From: an uncultured Collinsella sp.
GTDB lineage: Bacteria > Actinomycetota > Coriobacteriia > Coriobacteriales > Coriobacteriaceae
DNA: 61,495 bases
NCBI GenBank assembly: GCA_934654795.1
Contig: CAKUGT010000010.1
Location: 1-61,495, forward strand
Direction of reading: 5' to 3'
The position numbers were made by a program, and so were the translations under genes. Below the pieces are notes generated by a model. That model was not told the DNA's origin. It saw only the letters and a program-made list of their open reading frames with translations, and made no database searches. Of the stretch, positions 8,684-16,033 are shown one piece after another. Each line of letters opens with the position of its first letter. Position 1 is the first letter of the stretch.

Positions 8684-8716
8684 ATATCATTCCATGCTCA
8701 AACATTCTCGCTGCGC
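8684..8716 (+). repeat. Half copy of hairpin element family 2
   Basis: The left half of the family-2 core is present: the 29 nt at 8684-8712 are identical to 8752-8780. It is preceded by GGCGGGAGCCGCCC, but the matching right half and outer arm are absent because a complete element begins at 8734. It is probably a remnant left by rearrangement or a nested insertion. Confidence 0.7.
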
Positions 8717-8733
8717 AGGGCGCACTAATCCCG

Positions 8734-8836
8734 CCCGTTCGGGGCTCACCCATATCATTCCATGCTCAAACATTCTCGCTTCGCTGCGCTCGCTGCGAAA
8801 CTGCGCGTGGAACGATATGGGTGAGCCCCGAACGGG
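8734..8836. repeat. Hairpin element family 2, copy 1 (complete)
   Basis: Outer arms 8734-8756 and 8814-8836 are perfectly complementary (23 bp) and begin CCCGTTCGGGG. Inside is an asymmetric core: left part 8752-8780 (29 nt) and right part 8795-8818 (24 nt), enclosing a GC-rich inner hairpin. The left core is identical in three places in this interval; the right core differs at one position from the copy at 8997-9100. It lies between the convergent 3' ends of the glucosyltransferase and dut genes. Confidence 0.85.
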
Positions 8837-8870
8837 AGGCTTCTTGCTTGTAACAAAATTATTCATACTG

Positions 8871-8917
8871 GTTAGTTGATACGACAAAGGAACAGTTCCT
8901 TTGTCGTATCAACTAAC
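8871..8917. repeat. 47-bp perfect palindrome (23-bp arms, 1-nt centre)
   Basis: 8871-8893 and 8895-8917 are exact reverse complements with a single A between them; the centre reads GGAACAGTTCC. With no loop nucleotides it would extrude as a cruciform, or be bound as a dimer site, rather than act as a normal terminator. It sits between the two complete family-2 elements. Confidence 0.9.
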
Positions 8918-8996
8918 TGTTATTAGATTATTTGTTTCTACCTTCGCAGGCTCTAACTGGGGGCGAACCCGGCGTAGCCGCTAGCAAGTAAACGTA

Positions 8997-9100
8997 GCTC
9001 ACCCGTGGGAGACCCCTATATATCGTTCCACGCGCAGCTTCGCAGCGCAGCGAGAATGTTTGAGCATGGAATGATATATAGGGGCCTCCCACGGGTGAGC
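8997..9100. repeat. Hairpin element family 2, copy 2 (inverted relative to copy 1)
   Basis: Arms 8997-9024 and 9073-9100 pair over 27 of 28 positions. The arm sequence (GCTCACCCGTGGGAG...) differs from copy 1, yet the core is the same: 9049-9077 is the exact complement of the 29-nt left core, and 9020-9043 matches the right core in 23 of 24 positions. It ends 5 bp from the dut stop codon, so it could also act at the dut 3' end. Confidence 0.85.
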
Positions 9101-9105
9101 GGACA

Positions 9106-9549
9106 TTACAATACGCCGCTAGAACCGAAACCGCCGGCTCCTCGGTCGGTTATGTCTAGTTCTTCTACTTCTATGAGGTTGACCGTGGGGACTTCTTGGA
9201 TGACGAGTTGGGCTATGCGGTCGCCTTTGTTGATTTGGATGTCGTTGGTGGGATCCAGGTTGATGAGGATAACCTTGAGTTCTCCTCGGTAGTGGGCGTC
9301 GATGAGGCCCGGCGTATTGACTATAGACAGGCCCTGCTTGATGGCCAAGCCGCTGCGGGGCTGGACGAAGCCGGCGTAGCCATCGGGCAGGGCGATGGCC
9401 AGCCCCGTAGAGACCAGACGGCGTTCGAAGGGCTTCAGGACGCAGTCCTCGTTGGAGCGCAAATCCAAGCCGGCATCAGTGGGATGGGCGTATTTGGGAA
9501 GCTCGACGGTGGGATCGAGACGCTTTATGTTGACGGTAATGTTGGACAT
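9106..9549 (-). CDS. dut: Deoxyuridine 5'-triphosphate nucleotidohydrolase
   Basis: A 147-residue trimeric dUTPase that hydrolyses dUTP to dUMP and pyrophosphate, keeping uracil out of DNA. The five family motifs are present: DAGLDL (1), PRSGLA (2), [10 protein letters not shown] (3), KGDRIAQLV (4) and the Gly-rich tail [10 protein letters not shown] (5). Start ATG 9549, 4 nt after the nrdR stop, so it is co-transcribed with nrdR. Pairing dUTP control with the ribonucleotide-reductase repressor is functionally sensible. Confidence 0.95.
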   Translation of the reverse strand: MSNITVNIKRLDPTVELPKYAHPTDAGLDLRSNEDCVLKPFERRLVSTGLAIALPDGYAGFVQPRSGLAIKQGLSIVNTPGLIDAHYRGELKVILINLDPTNDIQINKGDRIAQLVIQEVPTVNLIEVEELDITDRGAGGFGSSGVL

Positions 9550-9553
9550 GGAA

Positions 9554-9997
9554 TCACCTTAGCTTGTCGAGCTCTTGAAGAAACTCATCGACGTCTTTGA
9601 AATCGCGGTAGACCGAGGCAAAGCGGATGTACGCCACCTTGTCAATCTTGGCCAAGCGCTTGAGCACCATGTCACCCAACTCATGGGACGTGACGGCCGT
9701 CAGTGTACGAGAGCGCAGCTCGACCTCGATGTCGTCGATAATCTCATTGAGCTTCTTAGTGTCGATATCGCGCTTGATGGTGGCGCGCATCAAGCCGACG
9801 AGCAGCTTATTGCGATCGAACCGCTGCTTGGTTCCGTCTGACTTAATGACCTCGATAGGGTCCTCGCATCGCTCGAACGTTGTAAAGCGATAGTTACACG
9901 AGCAACATTCGCGACGGCGCTTAATGGTGTTATTTGACTCCTGCATACGGGAATCAACGACGCGGGTATGTGCCTTGCCGCATTTGGGACAGCGCAT
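9554..9997 (-). CDS. nrdR: Transcriptional repressor NrdR
   Basis: A 147-residue zinc-finger and ATP-cone protein that represses ribonucleotide reductase genes when (d)ATP is bound. The zinc ribbon has CPKCGKAH (Cys3/Cys6) and CCSCNYRF; the ATP cone follows ([17 protein letters not shown]). The start ATG 9997 follows GAGGAGG. Unusually, a 12-bp perfect inverted repeat (9992-10003 and 10024-10035) would fold the start codon and part of the ribosome binding site into a stem, so translation may be controlled. Confidence 0.95.
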   Translation of the reverse strand: MRCPKCGKAHTRVVDSRMQESNNTIKRRRECCSCNYRFTTFERCEDPIEVIKSDGTKQRFDRNKLLVGLMRATIKRDIDTKKLNEIIDDIEVELRSRTLTAVTSHELGDMVLKRLAKIDKVAYIRFASVYRDFKDVDEFLQELDKLR

Positions 9998-10035
9998 GGT
10001 ACCTCCTCTTAAACGATAACAAGGGTACCATGCGC
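9992..10035 (-). promoter_or_regulatory. Start-codon-sequestering hairpin of nrdR
   Basis: Read on the minus strand, GCGCATGGTACC (10035-10024) pairs perfectly with GGTACCATGCGC (10003-9992). The second arm contains the nrdR ATG and the end of its GAGGAGG site. The 20-nt loop holds the rest of the ribosome binding site. A translational switch or mRNA-stability element is inferred. Confidence 0.55.
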
Positions 10036-10048
10036 AGCGCGATAATGA

Positions 10049-10501
10049 TTACGAACGAGCAGGAACCTTAAGATGCGCACCGGCGGCGAGCGAACCATGC
10101 TCCAGATGATTGACGTTACGGATCATGTCGGAAGTCTCTTGCGTGGAAAGGCCTTCGATTGGATATTCTTCGGCAAGCGACCAAAGAGAATCGCCAGGCT
10201 GAACGAAAATGGTCTCGTAGGTAATGTTGGAAACGGACTCGGCATACGCGGCGTGACGAGCGCTAAAGACCGACATAGCGAGGACAAAGAAGAGCGTAAG
10301 CGCAACGGCGACGGCGACAATCGTCGGAACCTTCAGGGCAACGCGGGCCGGCGCGACTACAGCCTGCTGATTGCGCGCAGGCTTTACGGTCAAAGGCTGA
10401 AAGCCGGAGCGGCCACCCTGAACAACCGTAAAAGTGGGTTCTGCAGGCGTCTCGAGCTTAAGGGCGAGGTTTCCCTGGACCATATTCGTTGCGTTCATCA
10501 T
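10049..10501 (-). CDS. LysM-domain membrane protein divergent from lexA (YneA-like)
   Basis: A 150-residue protein with a disordered N-terminal third, one transmembrane segment (about residues 58-80, IVAVAVALTLFFVLAMSVF) and an extracytoplasmic LysM peptidoglycan-binding module (FVQPGDSLWSLAEEYP ... LKVPA). Size, LysM and position opposite lexA match YneA-type SOS cell-division inhibitors of Bacillus and DivS-type proteins of actinobacteria. ATG 10501 (or 10498) follows GAGGAG. Three LexA boxes lie in the shared promoter region, so damage-induced expression is likely. The division-blocking role is inferred from context. Confidence 0.8.
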   Translation of the reverse strand: MMNATNMVQGNLALKLETPAEPTFTVVQGGRSGFQPLTVKPARNQQAVVAPARVALKVPTIVAVAVALTLFFVLAMSVFSARHAAYAESVSNITYETIFVQPGDSLWSLAEEYPIEGLSTQETSDMIRNVNHLEHGSLAAGAHLKVPARS

Positions 10502-10569
10502 GTTCTCCTCTCGCGTGTTTTGCTGAGAACAGTTTTATCAAGCCGCGCGGACAAAAATGTCTAGCGCGA

Positions 10570-10582
10570 GAACGAATGTTCG
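10570..10582. promoter_or_regulatory. LexA box 1 (lexA/LysM intergenic)
   Basis: GAAC-GAAT-GTTCG, matching the CGAACN4GTTCG consensus except for the first base. Centred at 10575.5. Confidence 0.75.
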
Positions 10583-10596
10583 GTTATTATTATCTT

Positions 10597-10610
10597 CGAA
10601 CAGTTGTTCC
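10597..10610. promoter_or_regulatory. LexA box 2
   Basis: CGAAC-AGTT-GTTCC; one mismatch to the consensus at the last base. Centred at 10603.5, exactly 28 bp from box 1. Confidence 0.8.
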
Positions 10611-10624
10611 TGTCAAGCAAAATT

Positions 10625-10638
10625 CGAACATTTGTTTG
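10625..10638. promoter_or_regulatory. LexA box 3
   Basis: CGAAC-ATTT-GTTTG; one mismatch. Centred at 10631.5, again exactly 28 bp from its neighbour and 24 bp before the lexA start. Confidence 0.75.
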
Positions 10639-10661
10639 ACATGGGTAGAGAGGATGCCCTG

Positions 10662-11306
10662 ATGGCTCGCAAAATTACCAAGCGTCAGCAGCAAATTTAC
10701 GACTTCATCAAGGAATATCAGCAGGAGAAGGGTTATCCGCCCAGCGTGCGCGAGATGGCTTCTGCCGTGGGCCTTTCCTCCCCCAGCACCGTGCACGCCC
10801 ATCTCTCTGCCCTGGAGGCGCGCGGGCTACTCAAGCGCGATGCCACCAAACCGCGCGCCCTGGAACTCTTTAACGAGGACGGTTCCTCTGTCTCAATTTC
10901 TAAATCTGACGAGCCCACCGCACCTCGCGGAACGGTCTCGCTACCGCTCGTTGGTCGCGTCGCGGCTGGGATTCCCATTCTGGCCGAGCAGAATATCGAA
11001 GACACTTTTACTATCCCGACCGAAATCGCCACTGATCAGGGTTCCTTTATCCTTGAGGTGCATGGGAGCTCAATGATCAATGTCGGCATCTTCAATGGCG
11101 ATTACATCATCGTCCGTGAACAAAAGAGTGCCATGAACGGCGAAATTGTCGTGGCCATGATTGATGGTTCAGCGACCGTCAAGACGTTCTACAAGGAGCA
11201 GGGACGCGTACGCCTGCAGCCCGAGAATGACACTATGGAGCCTATCTATGCAACGAATCCCGTTATCTTGGGCAAAGTCGTCGGCTTGATGCGCCGGTTC
11301 TCGTAA
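10662..11306 (+). CDS. lexA: SOS-response repressor and self-cleaving protease LexA
   Basis: A 214-residue repressor of DNA-damage genes. The N-terminal winged helix binds the boxes (ITKRQQQIYDFI ... PPSVREMASAVGLSS). The C-terminal S24 peptidase domain carries the Ala-Gly cleavage site (VAAGIP), the catalytic Ser (GSSMINVGIFNGD) and Lys (ATVKTFY). Start ATG 10662 follows GAGAGGA and gives the normal MARKITKRQ N-terminus; longer frames run through the operators. Autoregulated through the three boxes upstream. Its TAA overlaps the ATG of the next gene by one base. Confidence 0.96.
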   Translation: MARKITKRQQQIYDFIKEYQQEKGYPPSVREMASAVGLSSPSTVHAHLSALEARGLLKRDATKPRALELFNEDGSSVSISKSDEPTAPRGTVSLPLVGRVAAGIPILAEQNIEDTFTIPTEIATDQGSFILEVHGSSMINVGIFNGDYIIVREQKSAMNGEIVVAMIDGSATVKTFYKEQGRVRLQPENDTMEPIYATNPVILGKVVGLMRRFS

Positions 11307-12010
11307 TGCAAAAACGCATCACGATCTTTGATACCGTCCGCGGGTTTACGATGATTTCAATGGCAGGTTTTCACGCTTGCTACGATTTCGCCTACCTGTA
11401 CGGTTGGGATATGCCCTGGTTTACCCAGACTGTCTTTCAAGACATCTGGCGCGCCAGCATCAGCTGGGTATTCTTGTTTATCGCGGGTTGGATGTGCACT
11501 CTTTCGCGCAACAATATCAAACGTGCCGCCAAATACGCCTTAGCAGCACTCGTCATCTGGTTGGCAACAACACTTGTCTCAGTAGACGATTCGGTTAATT
11601 TTGGCATCATCTACTGCATGGCCGCATGTACCGGCATCGTGGCGTTGACCGATCCCGTCCTTAAGAAGATATCGGCGAGATGGGGCATGTCCCTATGCCT
11701 TGTATTGTTCGCCCTCACCTGGAGCATCCCCAAAACGATCTACCCTGTCCCCTACCTGGCGTGGCTGGGATTTCCGAGCCCTGGGTTTGTTTCAGGTGAT
11801 TACTACCCCATCATCCCGTTTATCTTTATGTATCTTGCAGGATACTTCGCCGCACATATAGCGCAGGGAATCGATAAGACCGTCCCTAGCTGGGCCTGCG
11901 CCAACCCCCTACCGGCGCTCGCCAGCCTTGGACGTCATGCACTCCCCTTTTATCTGCTGCATCAGCCCATCATACTGGGCATTTTGGAGCTCGCCTACTC
12001 GGTGCGATAA
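11306..12010 (+). CDS. Membrane acyltransferase-like protein (DUF1624/HGSNAT type) coupled to lexA
   Basis: A 234-residue polytopic membrane protein with about seven hydrophobic segments. The N-terminal ITIFDTVRGFTMISMAGFHACYD resembles the D-x-x-R-G motif of DUF1624 (heparan-alpha-glucosaminide acetyltransferase-like) proteins, and the C-terminal FYLLHQPII is common to acyltransferase-3-like membrane enzymes. Start and lexA stop overlap (TAATG), so translation is probably coupled and the gene should be SOS-induced. Substrate unknown; envelope glycan modification is a guess. Its 3' end overlaps the convergent hflX gene by 16 bp. Confidence 0.75.
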   Translation: MQKRITIFDTVRGFTMISMAGFHACYDFAYLYGWDMPWFTQTVFQDIWRASISWVFLFIAGWMCTLSRNNIKRAAKYALAALVIWLATTLVSVDDSVNFGIIYCMAACTGIVALTDPVLKKISARWGMSLCLVLFALTWSIPKTIYPVPYLAWLGFPSPGFVSGDYYPIIPFIFMYLAGYFAAHIAQGIDKTVPSWACANPLPALASLGRHALPFYLLHQPIILGILELAYSVR

Positions 12011-13284
12011 CGCTCAAGCCGAGGTGCAATACGAGCCGGCAGTTTCGCCACAATACGAACGCCGTCCTCGAGATATTCCTCATGCAGAAGGGTTCCCTGC
12101 TCATGCACCAGCGTGATGAGAGCGCCCTCGCGATACGGGATATCAGCGGAGAGCAACACATCGGTGGCAGCTGCCTCGCGAGCAATCCGGTCGACGAGAT
12201 CGTCGAGCCCCTCGCCCGTTTGGGCCGAGAACAGAACGGCCTCCGGATAGCGACGACGGAAACTCAATCGATCGACGCTATCGAGAAGATCGATTTTATT
12301 GAATACGGTCAGCGTTAAACGCTCTCCGGCGCCGATCTCATCAAGCACGCGGTCGACAGCCTCCAGCTGCCGCTCATAGTCCTCGTCAGACGCATCTACG
12401 ACTTTGAGAATTAGATCGGCACCCAAAACCTCGGACAGCGTCGATTTAAAGGCATCGACCAGACCATGGGGCAGCTTTTGAATAAAGCCGACGGTATCGG
12501 TAATCGTCATGCCGCGACCGCCGGGCAGACGATACGAACGCGTCGTCGGGTCGAGCGTAGCAAACAGCTTGTCCTGCGAAAGTACCGTAGAGCCGGTCAG
12601 ACGATTGAGTAACGTCGATTTACCGGCATTGGTATAACCGGCTAACGCGACGCGAAACGCCGGGGACTCAATGCGACTCTTGGATTGAACATCGCGACGC
12701 TGTTCAACCTGCTTGAGCTCACGACGAAGCGCAGCGATCTTATTACGAATGAGGCGACGGTCGACCTCGAGCTGACTTTCGCCCTGACCAAAACGTGAGC
12801 CGATGCCGCCGCGCGTCTGCTCCTTAGCGAGATGGCTCCACATGCCACGCAGGCGAGGCAACAAATATTGAAGCTGTGCCAGCTGTACCTGCAGGCGTCC
12901 CTCACGCGTCTGAGCATGCAGGCCAAAGATATCCAGGATCAGTGCAGTACGATCGATAATCTTTACCGGCTCGCCCACGGCTTTCTCCAAATAGGATTGC
13001 TGCGAGGGGGTCAGGTCGTCGTCAAAAATAACGACATCGGCATCCATGCGATGCACCAGGCCGCACAGCTCTTCAACCTTACCGGAACCGATAAACGATT
13101 TAGGATACGGCTTTACCAAACGCTGCGACAAGCGTGCCACGCACTGGGCACCAGCTGTGTGGGCAAGACGCTCCAGCTCATCAAGCGAGCGATCGAGCGG
13201 CCATGCATTGTCGCGCCACTCAACACCAACTAAAATGGCACGCTCGGGCTCGGGTGCCGTGGGAACAAGGGGGAAACGGGGCAT
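11995..13284 (-). CDS. hflX: GTPase HflX
   Basis: A 429-residue ribosome-associated GTPase; in other bacteria it splits or rescues stalled 50S/70S particles under stress. The N-terminal HflX domain (FIGSGKVEEL) and Gly-rich GGIGSRFGQGESQLE linker are intact. The G domain has GYTNAGKST (G1), DTVGF (G3) and NKIDLL (G4). Start ATG 13284 overlaps the miaA stop by one base (TAATG), making a tightly coupled miaB-miaA-hflX unit. Confidence 0.95.
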   Translation of the reverse strand: MPRFPLVPTAPEPERAILVGVEWRDNAWPLDRSLDELERLAHTAGAQCVARLSQRLVKPYPKSFIGSGKVEELCGLVHRMDADVVIFDDDLTPSQQSYLEKAVGEPVKIIDRTALILDIFGLHAQTREGRLQVQLAQLQYLLPRLRGMWSHLAKEQTRGGIGSRFGQGESQLEVDRRLIRNKIAALRRELKQVEQRRDVQSKSRIESPAFRVALAGYTNAGKSTLLNRLTGSTVLSQDKLFATLDPTTRSYRLPGGRGMTITDTVGFIQKLPHGLVDAFKSTLSEVLGADLILKVVDASDEDYERQLEAVDRVLDEIGAGERLTLTVFNKIDLLDSVDRLSFRRRYPEAVLFSAQTGEGLDDLVDRIAREAAATDVLLSADIPYREGALITLVHEQGTLLHEEYLEDGVRIVAKLPARIAPRLERYRTE

Positions 13285-14222
13285 TAGGCAGCCTCAATAC
13301 GATGCAGGATATCCTCAACGACCTCATCGATCGTACATTCATCCATATCAAACCACACGATACGGTCATCGCGCTTAAACCACGAAAGCTGACGCTTGGC
13401 ATAACGACGCGAACGCATCTTAATGAGTTCGCGAGCCTCATCCATGCTCATCACGCCATTGAAAGCATCAATGATCTCTTTATAGCCAATTGCCTGCATC
13501 GACGTCAGGGCATCTCCCAGCCCCTGGCCCATAAGACCGCGGACCTCATCGACAAGACCCTGCTCAAACATCAGATCGACGCGCTGGTTAATGCGCTCGT
13601 AGAGCACCTCGCGATTACGCGTCAGACCAAACCATAGGGCATGATAATGCTCGTGCGGAACACTAAACTGACTTTTTTGCTGTGCATAAGAGATGCCATC
13701 ATCATTCATCTCGAGCGCACGAATCACACGGCGCACGTTATGGGGATGAATAACAGCAGCCGATTCTGGATCGCGCTCGGCAAGCAAGGCATGCAGTTCT
13801 TCCTCGCCAATACGCTCGGCAAGCTCCTGATAGCCCGCACGACGATCGTCCTCAAGTTCACCCGAGGGAAAGTCCATCTCATCGAGGGCGGCCTTGAGAT
13901 ACAGCCCCGTACCTCCGCAAAAAACCGGCAGGCAACCCGAACCAAGGAGACGTTCAACATGCGCGCGAGCGTCAACCTGATAAAGAGCAGCAGAATATGC
14001 CACACCCGGCTCTACAATGTCAACGAGACGCAGCGGCGCCGTGCACTCATCGGGCGCCATCTTTGCGGTACCGATGTCCATGCCGCGATAGATTTGCATC
14101 GCATCGCACGACAGCACTTCGGACGAAAGACGAGCTGCCAAACGGTCGGCAACATCACTCTTACCAACCGCCGTCGGACCGACGATCGCAACGGCGGAAA
14201 GACCTGCCCCGGGAGAAACCAT
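13284..14222 (-). CDS. miaA: tRNA dimethylallyltransferase
   Basis: A 312-residue enzyme that attaches a dimethylallyl group to N6 of A37 in tRNAs reading UNN codons. Evidence is the P-loop GPTAVGKS, the DAMQIYRGMDIGTAK catalytic Asp region and the KSQFSVPHEHYHALWFGL stretch typical of MiaA. Start ATG 14222 shares a base with the miaB stop. MiaB, encoded just upstream, acts next on the same nucleoside, so the order in the operon mirrors the pathway. Confidence 0.95.
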   Translation of the reverse strand: MVSPGAGLSAVAIVGPTAVGKSDVADRLAARLSSEVLSCDAMQIYRGMDIGTAKMAPDECTAPLRLVDIVEPGVAYSAALYQVDARAHVERLLGSGCLPVFCGGTGLYLKAALDEMDFPSGELEDDRRAGYQELAERIGEEELHALLAERDPESAAVIHPHNVRRVIRALEMNDDGISYAQQKSQFSVPHEHYHALWFGLTRNREVLYERINQRVDLMFEQGLVDEVRGLMGQGLGDALTSMQAIGYKEIIDAFNGVMSMDEARELIKMRSRRYAKRQLSWFKRDDRIVWFDMDECTIDEVVEDILHRIEAA

Positions 14223-15592
14223 TAGCGCGGCTCGCCCACAACGGAACCGGACAAATACCAGGTCTTGGCAACGTCAACGTCAACATCAACGATCTTGCCA
14301 ACAAGCTGATCGATGCTGTAACCCTCGGGGATAGGCGCATGCACGGTCTGATTCTTGGGACTCTTGCCCAGCAGGACCGCGTCGTTCTTTTTACTCGTTC
14401 CCTCAATGAGCGCCGGCACCACAGTATGAAGCTCACCCTGGTTATACTCGTGTGCCGTGGTCTCGATAACCTTAACCAGGCGGTTGAAACGCTCGAGAAT
14501 AACCTCATGCGGCGTAGGATCGTCAATCTCGGCGGCCGGGGTACCGGCGCGCTTGGAATAGATGAAGGTATAGGCCTGAGCATAGCGGACCGTCTCGGCA
14601 AGTGAGAGCGTCTGCTCAAAGTCTTCTTCAGTCTCGCCCGGGAAGCCAACGATAATGTCGGTCGAGAGCGCGATATCGGGCATGCGGTTGCGAATGCGAT
14701 CGACAAGGCCCAGATAGTCCTCGCGTGTATAGCGGCGATTCATCTCTTTGAGGATCCGTGTCGAACCTGACTGGACGGCCAAGTGCAGCTGCGGCATAAC
14801 GGCAGGCGTCTCGGCCATGGCGTCGATGGTCTCGGGCAGCAGATCCTTGGGATGCGAAGACGTGAAGAAGATGCGCTCGACGCCCGTATCACCCACCGCG
14901 CGCAGCAAATCGGCAAAACGCGGCTTGCCAAACAGATCGCGACCATATGAGTTAACGTTTTGGCCCAGCAGTGTAATCTCACGCACGCCCTGGCGCACCA
15001 AACCGGTCACCTCGTCGACAATTTCCTCGAAGGGGCGGCTCTTTTCGCGACCGCGCACGTACGGCACGATGCAATAGGTGCAGAAATTATTGCAGCCCGT
15101 CATGATGGGCACCCAAGCGTGATACTGGGTCTCGCGATGCCACGGCATGCTCATGGCATCCGTATCCTCATGCTCATTGGTGCGGATATGACGCTTGCCG
15201 TCAAGGAACGCCTCGGCAATGAGCTCGGCCACATGTGCGATAGAATGCGTGCCAAAGATGACATTGACGTTATCAACGTTGGTGAGCAGGCCCTCGCCAT
15301 CACGCTGCGCAATGCAGCCGCCCACGGCAACCACACGCTTGCCCGAAGGCGAAGGCGGCAGGCTTTTGCATGAATTGCACTGACCGTACAGGCGAGTATC
15401 GGCGGCCTCACGCACACAGCATGTCATGAAGACAACGATATCGGCATGCTCGGGATCGAGCGCCATGAGGCAACCATACGAATCGAGCAGACCGCTCACG
15501 CGCTCAGAATCGTGCTGATTCATCTGGCAGCCAAAGGTGCGGATAAAGTAGGTTTTACCGGCAAGAATATCGCGTACGGAACGCTGGTCCAT
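14222..15592 (-). CDS. miaB: tRNA-2-methylthio-N6-dimethylallyladenosine synthase
   Basis: A 456-residue radical-SAM methylthiotransferase that converts i6A37 to ms2i6A37. It has the N-terminal auxiliary-cluster domain (FGCQMNQHDSE, MTCCVREAA, GGCIAQ), the radical-SAM cluster CNNFCTYC, and a C-terminal TRAM domain. I chose ATG 15592 (MDQRSV); an ATG two codons earlier at 15598 is possible, and the AGGA site is 9 or 3 nt away respectively. The frame extending to 15787 is noncoding upstream sequence. First gene of the miaB-miaA-hflX unit. Confidence 0.94.
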   Translation of the reverse strand: MDQRSVRDILAGKTYFIRTFGCQMNQHDSERVSGLLDSYGCLMALDPEHADIVVFMTCCVREAADTRLYGQCNSCKSLPPSPSGKRVVAVGGCIAQRDGEGLLTNVDNVNVIFGTHSIAHVAELIAEAFLDGKRHIRTNEHEDTDAMSMPWHRETQYHAWVPIMTGCNNFCTYCIVPYVRGREKSRPFEEIVDEVTGLVRQGVREITLLGQNVNSYGRDLFGKPRFADLLRAVGDTGVERIFFTSSHPKDLLPETIDAMAETPAVMPQLHLAVQSGSTRILKEMNRRYTREDYLGLVDRIRNRMPDIALSTDIIVGFPGETEEDFEQTLSLAETVRYAQAYTFIYSKRAGTPAAEIDDPTPHEVILERFNRLVKVIETTAHEYNQGELHTVVPALIEGTSKKNDAVLLGKSPKNQTVHAPIPEGYSIDQLVGKIVDVDVDVAKTWYLSGSVVGEPR

Positions 15593-15641
15593 GTGCATAA
15601 GTCCTAACGATGGAAGGGAGGCGAATCGAGGCAAGCAGAAG

Positions 15642-15959
15642 CTATGCCACAGGCTTAACATCATCAATGACGACGTTATCCATAGCAGCTCGATTGATCT
15701 GGTGAACGTAGATAGAAAGGCGGATGGCTGTGCGCGACTCCCCGTTAATGAGGATGTCGGAGAACACAGGCGCGCAGGAAATATCAAAACCGGTTGGAAT
15801 CAAAAAACCGCGCGCGATAGCCACGGCCTTAATGGCCTGGTTGACAGCACCGGCACCGACACACTGGATGTTGACGGGTACACCATCCTTGACCATGCCG
15901 GCGATGGCGCCGGCAACGGACGCGGGCGATGATTTGCTTGATACCTTCAGGCAATCCAT
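15642..15959 (-). CDS. spoVS: Stage V sporulation protein S (SpoVS) family
   Basis: A 105-residue Alba-fold-like protein. The sequence is highly typical: KVSSKSSPASVAGAIAG, the VGAGAVNQAIKAVAIARG core and a terminal beta strand (IDDVKPVA). ATG 15959 follows AGGAG; upstream codons are noncoding. In Bacillus SpoVS affects septation and spore coat assembly, but the family also occurs in non-sporulating bacteria, probably as a nucleic-acid-binding regulator. Its place near rny and miaB is as in Bacillus. I infer a role outside sporulation, because no other sporulation gene is visible. Confidence 0.92.
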   Translation of the reverse strand: MDCLKVSSKSSPASVAGAIAGMVKDGVPVNIQCVGAGAVNQAIKAVAIARGFLIPTGFDISCAPVFSDILINGESRTAIRLSIYVHQINRAAMDNVVIDDVKPVA

Positions 15960-16033
15960 GAAGAAACTCCTGCGTTTAAAAGTACGTTTTAACTGCAATA
16001 ACTTTATCGTACCGAGTGGACTCGGTAAAGGCA

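Noticed and set aside
8651..9105. Possible small ORFs in the palindromic interval
   Set aside because: Frames run through repeat arms and lack ribosome binding sites.
15598..15787. Longer miaB N-terminus
   Set aside because: The 60 or so extra residues are unlike MiaB and have no ribosome binding site.
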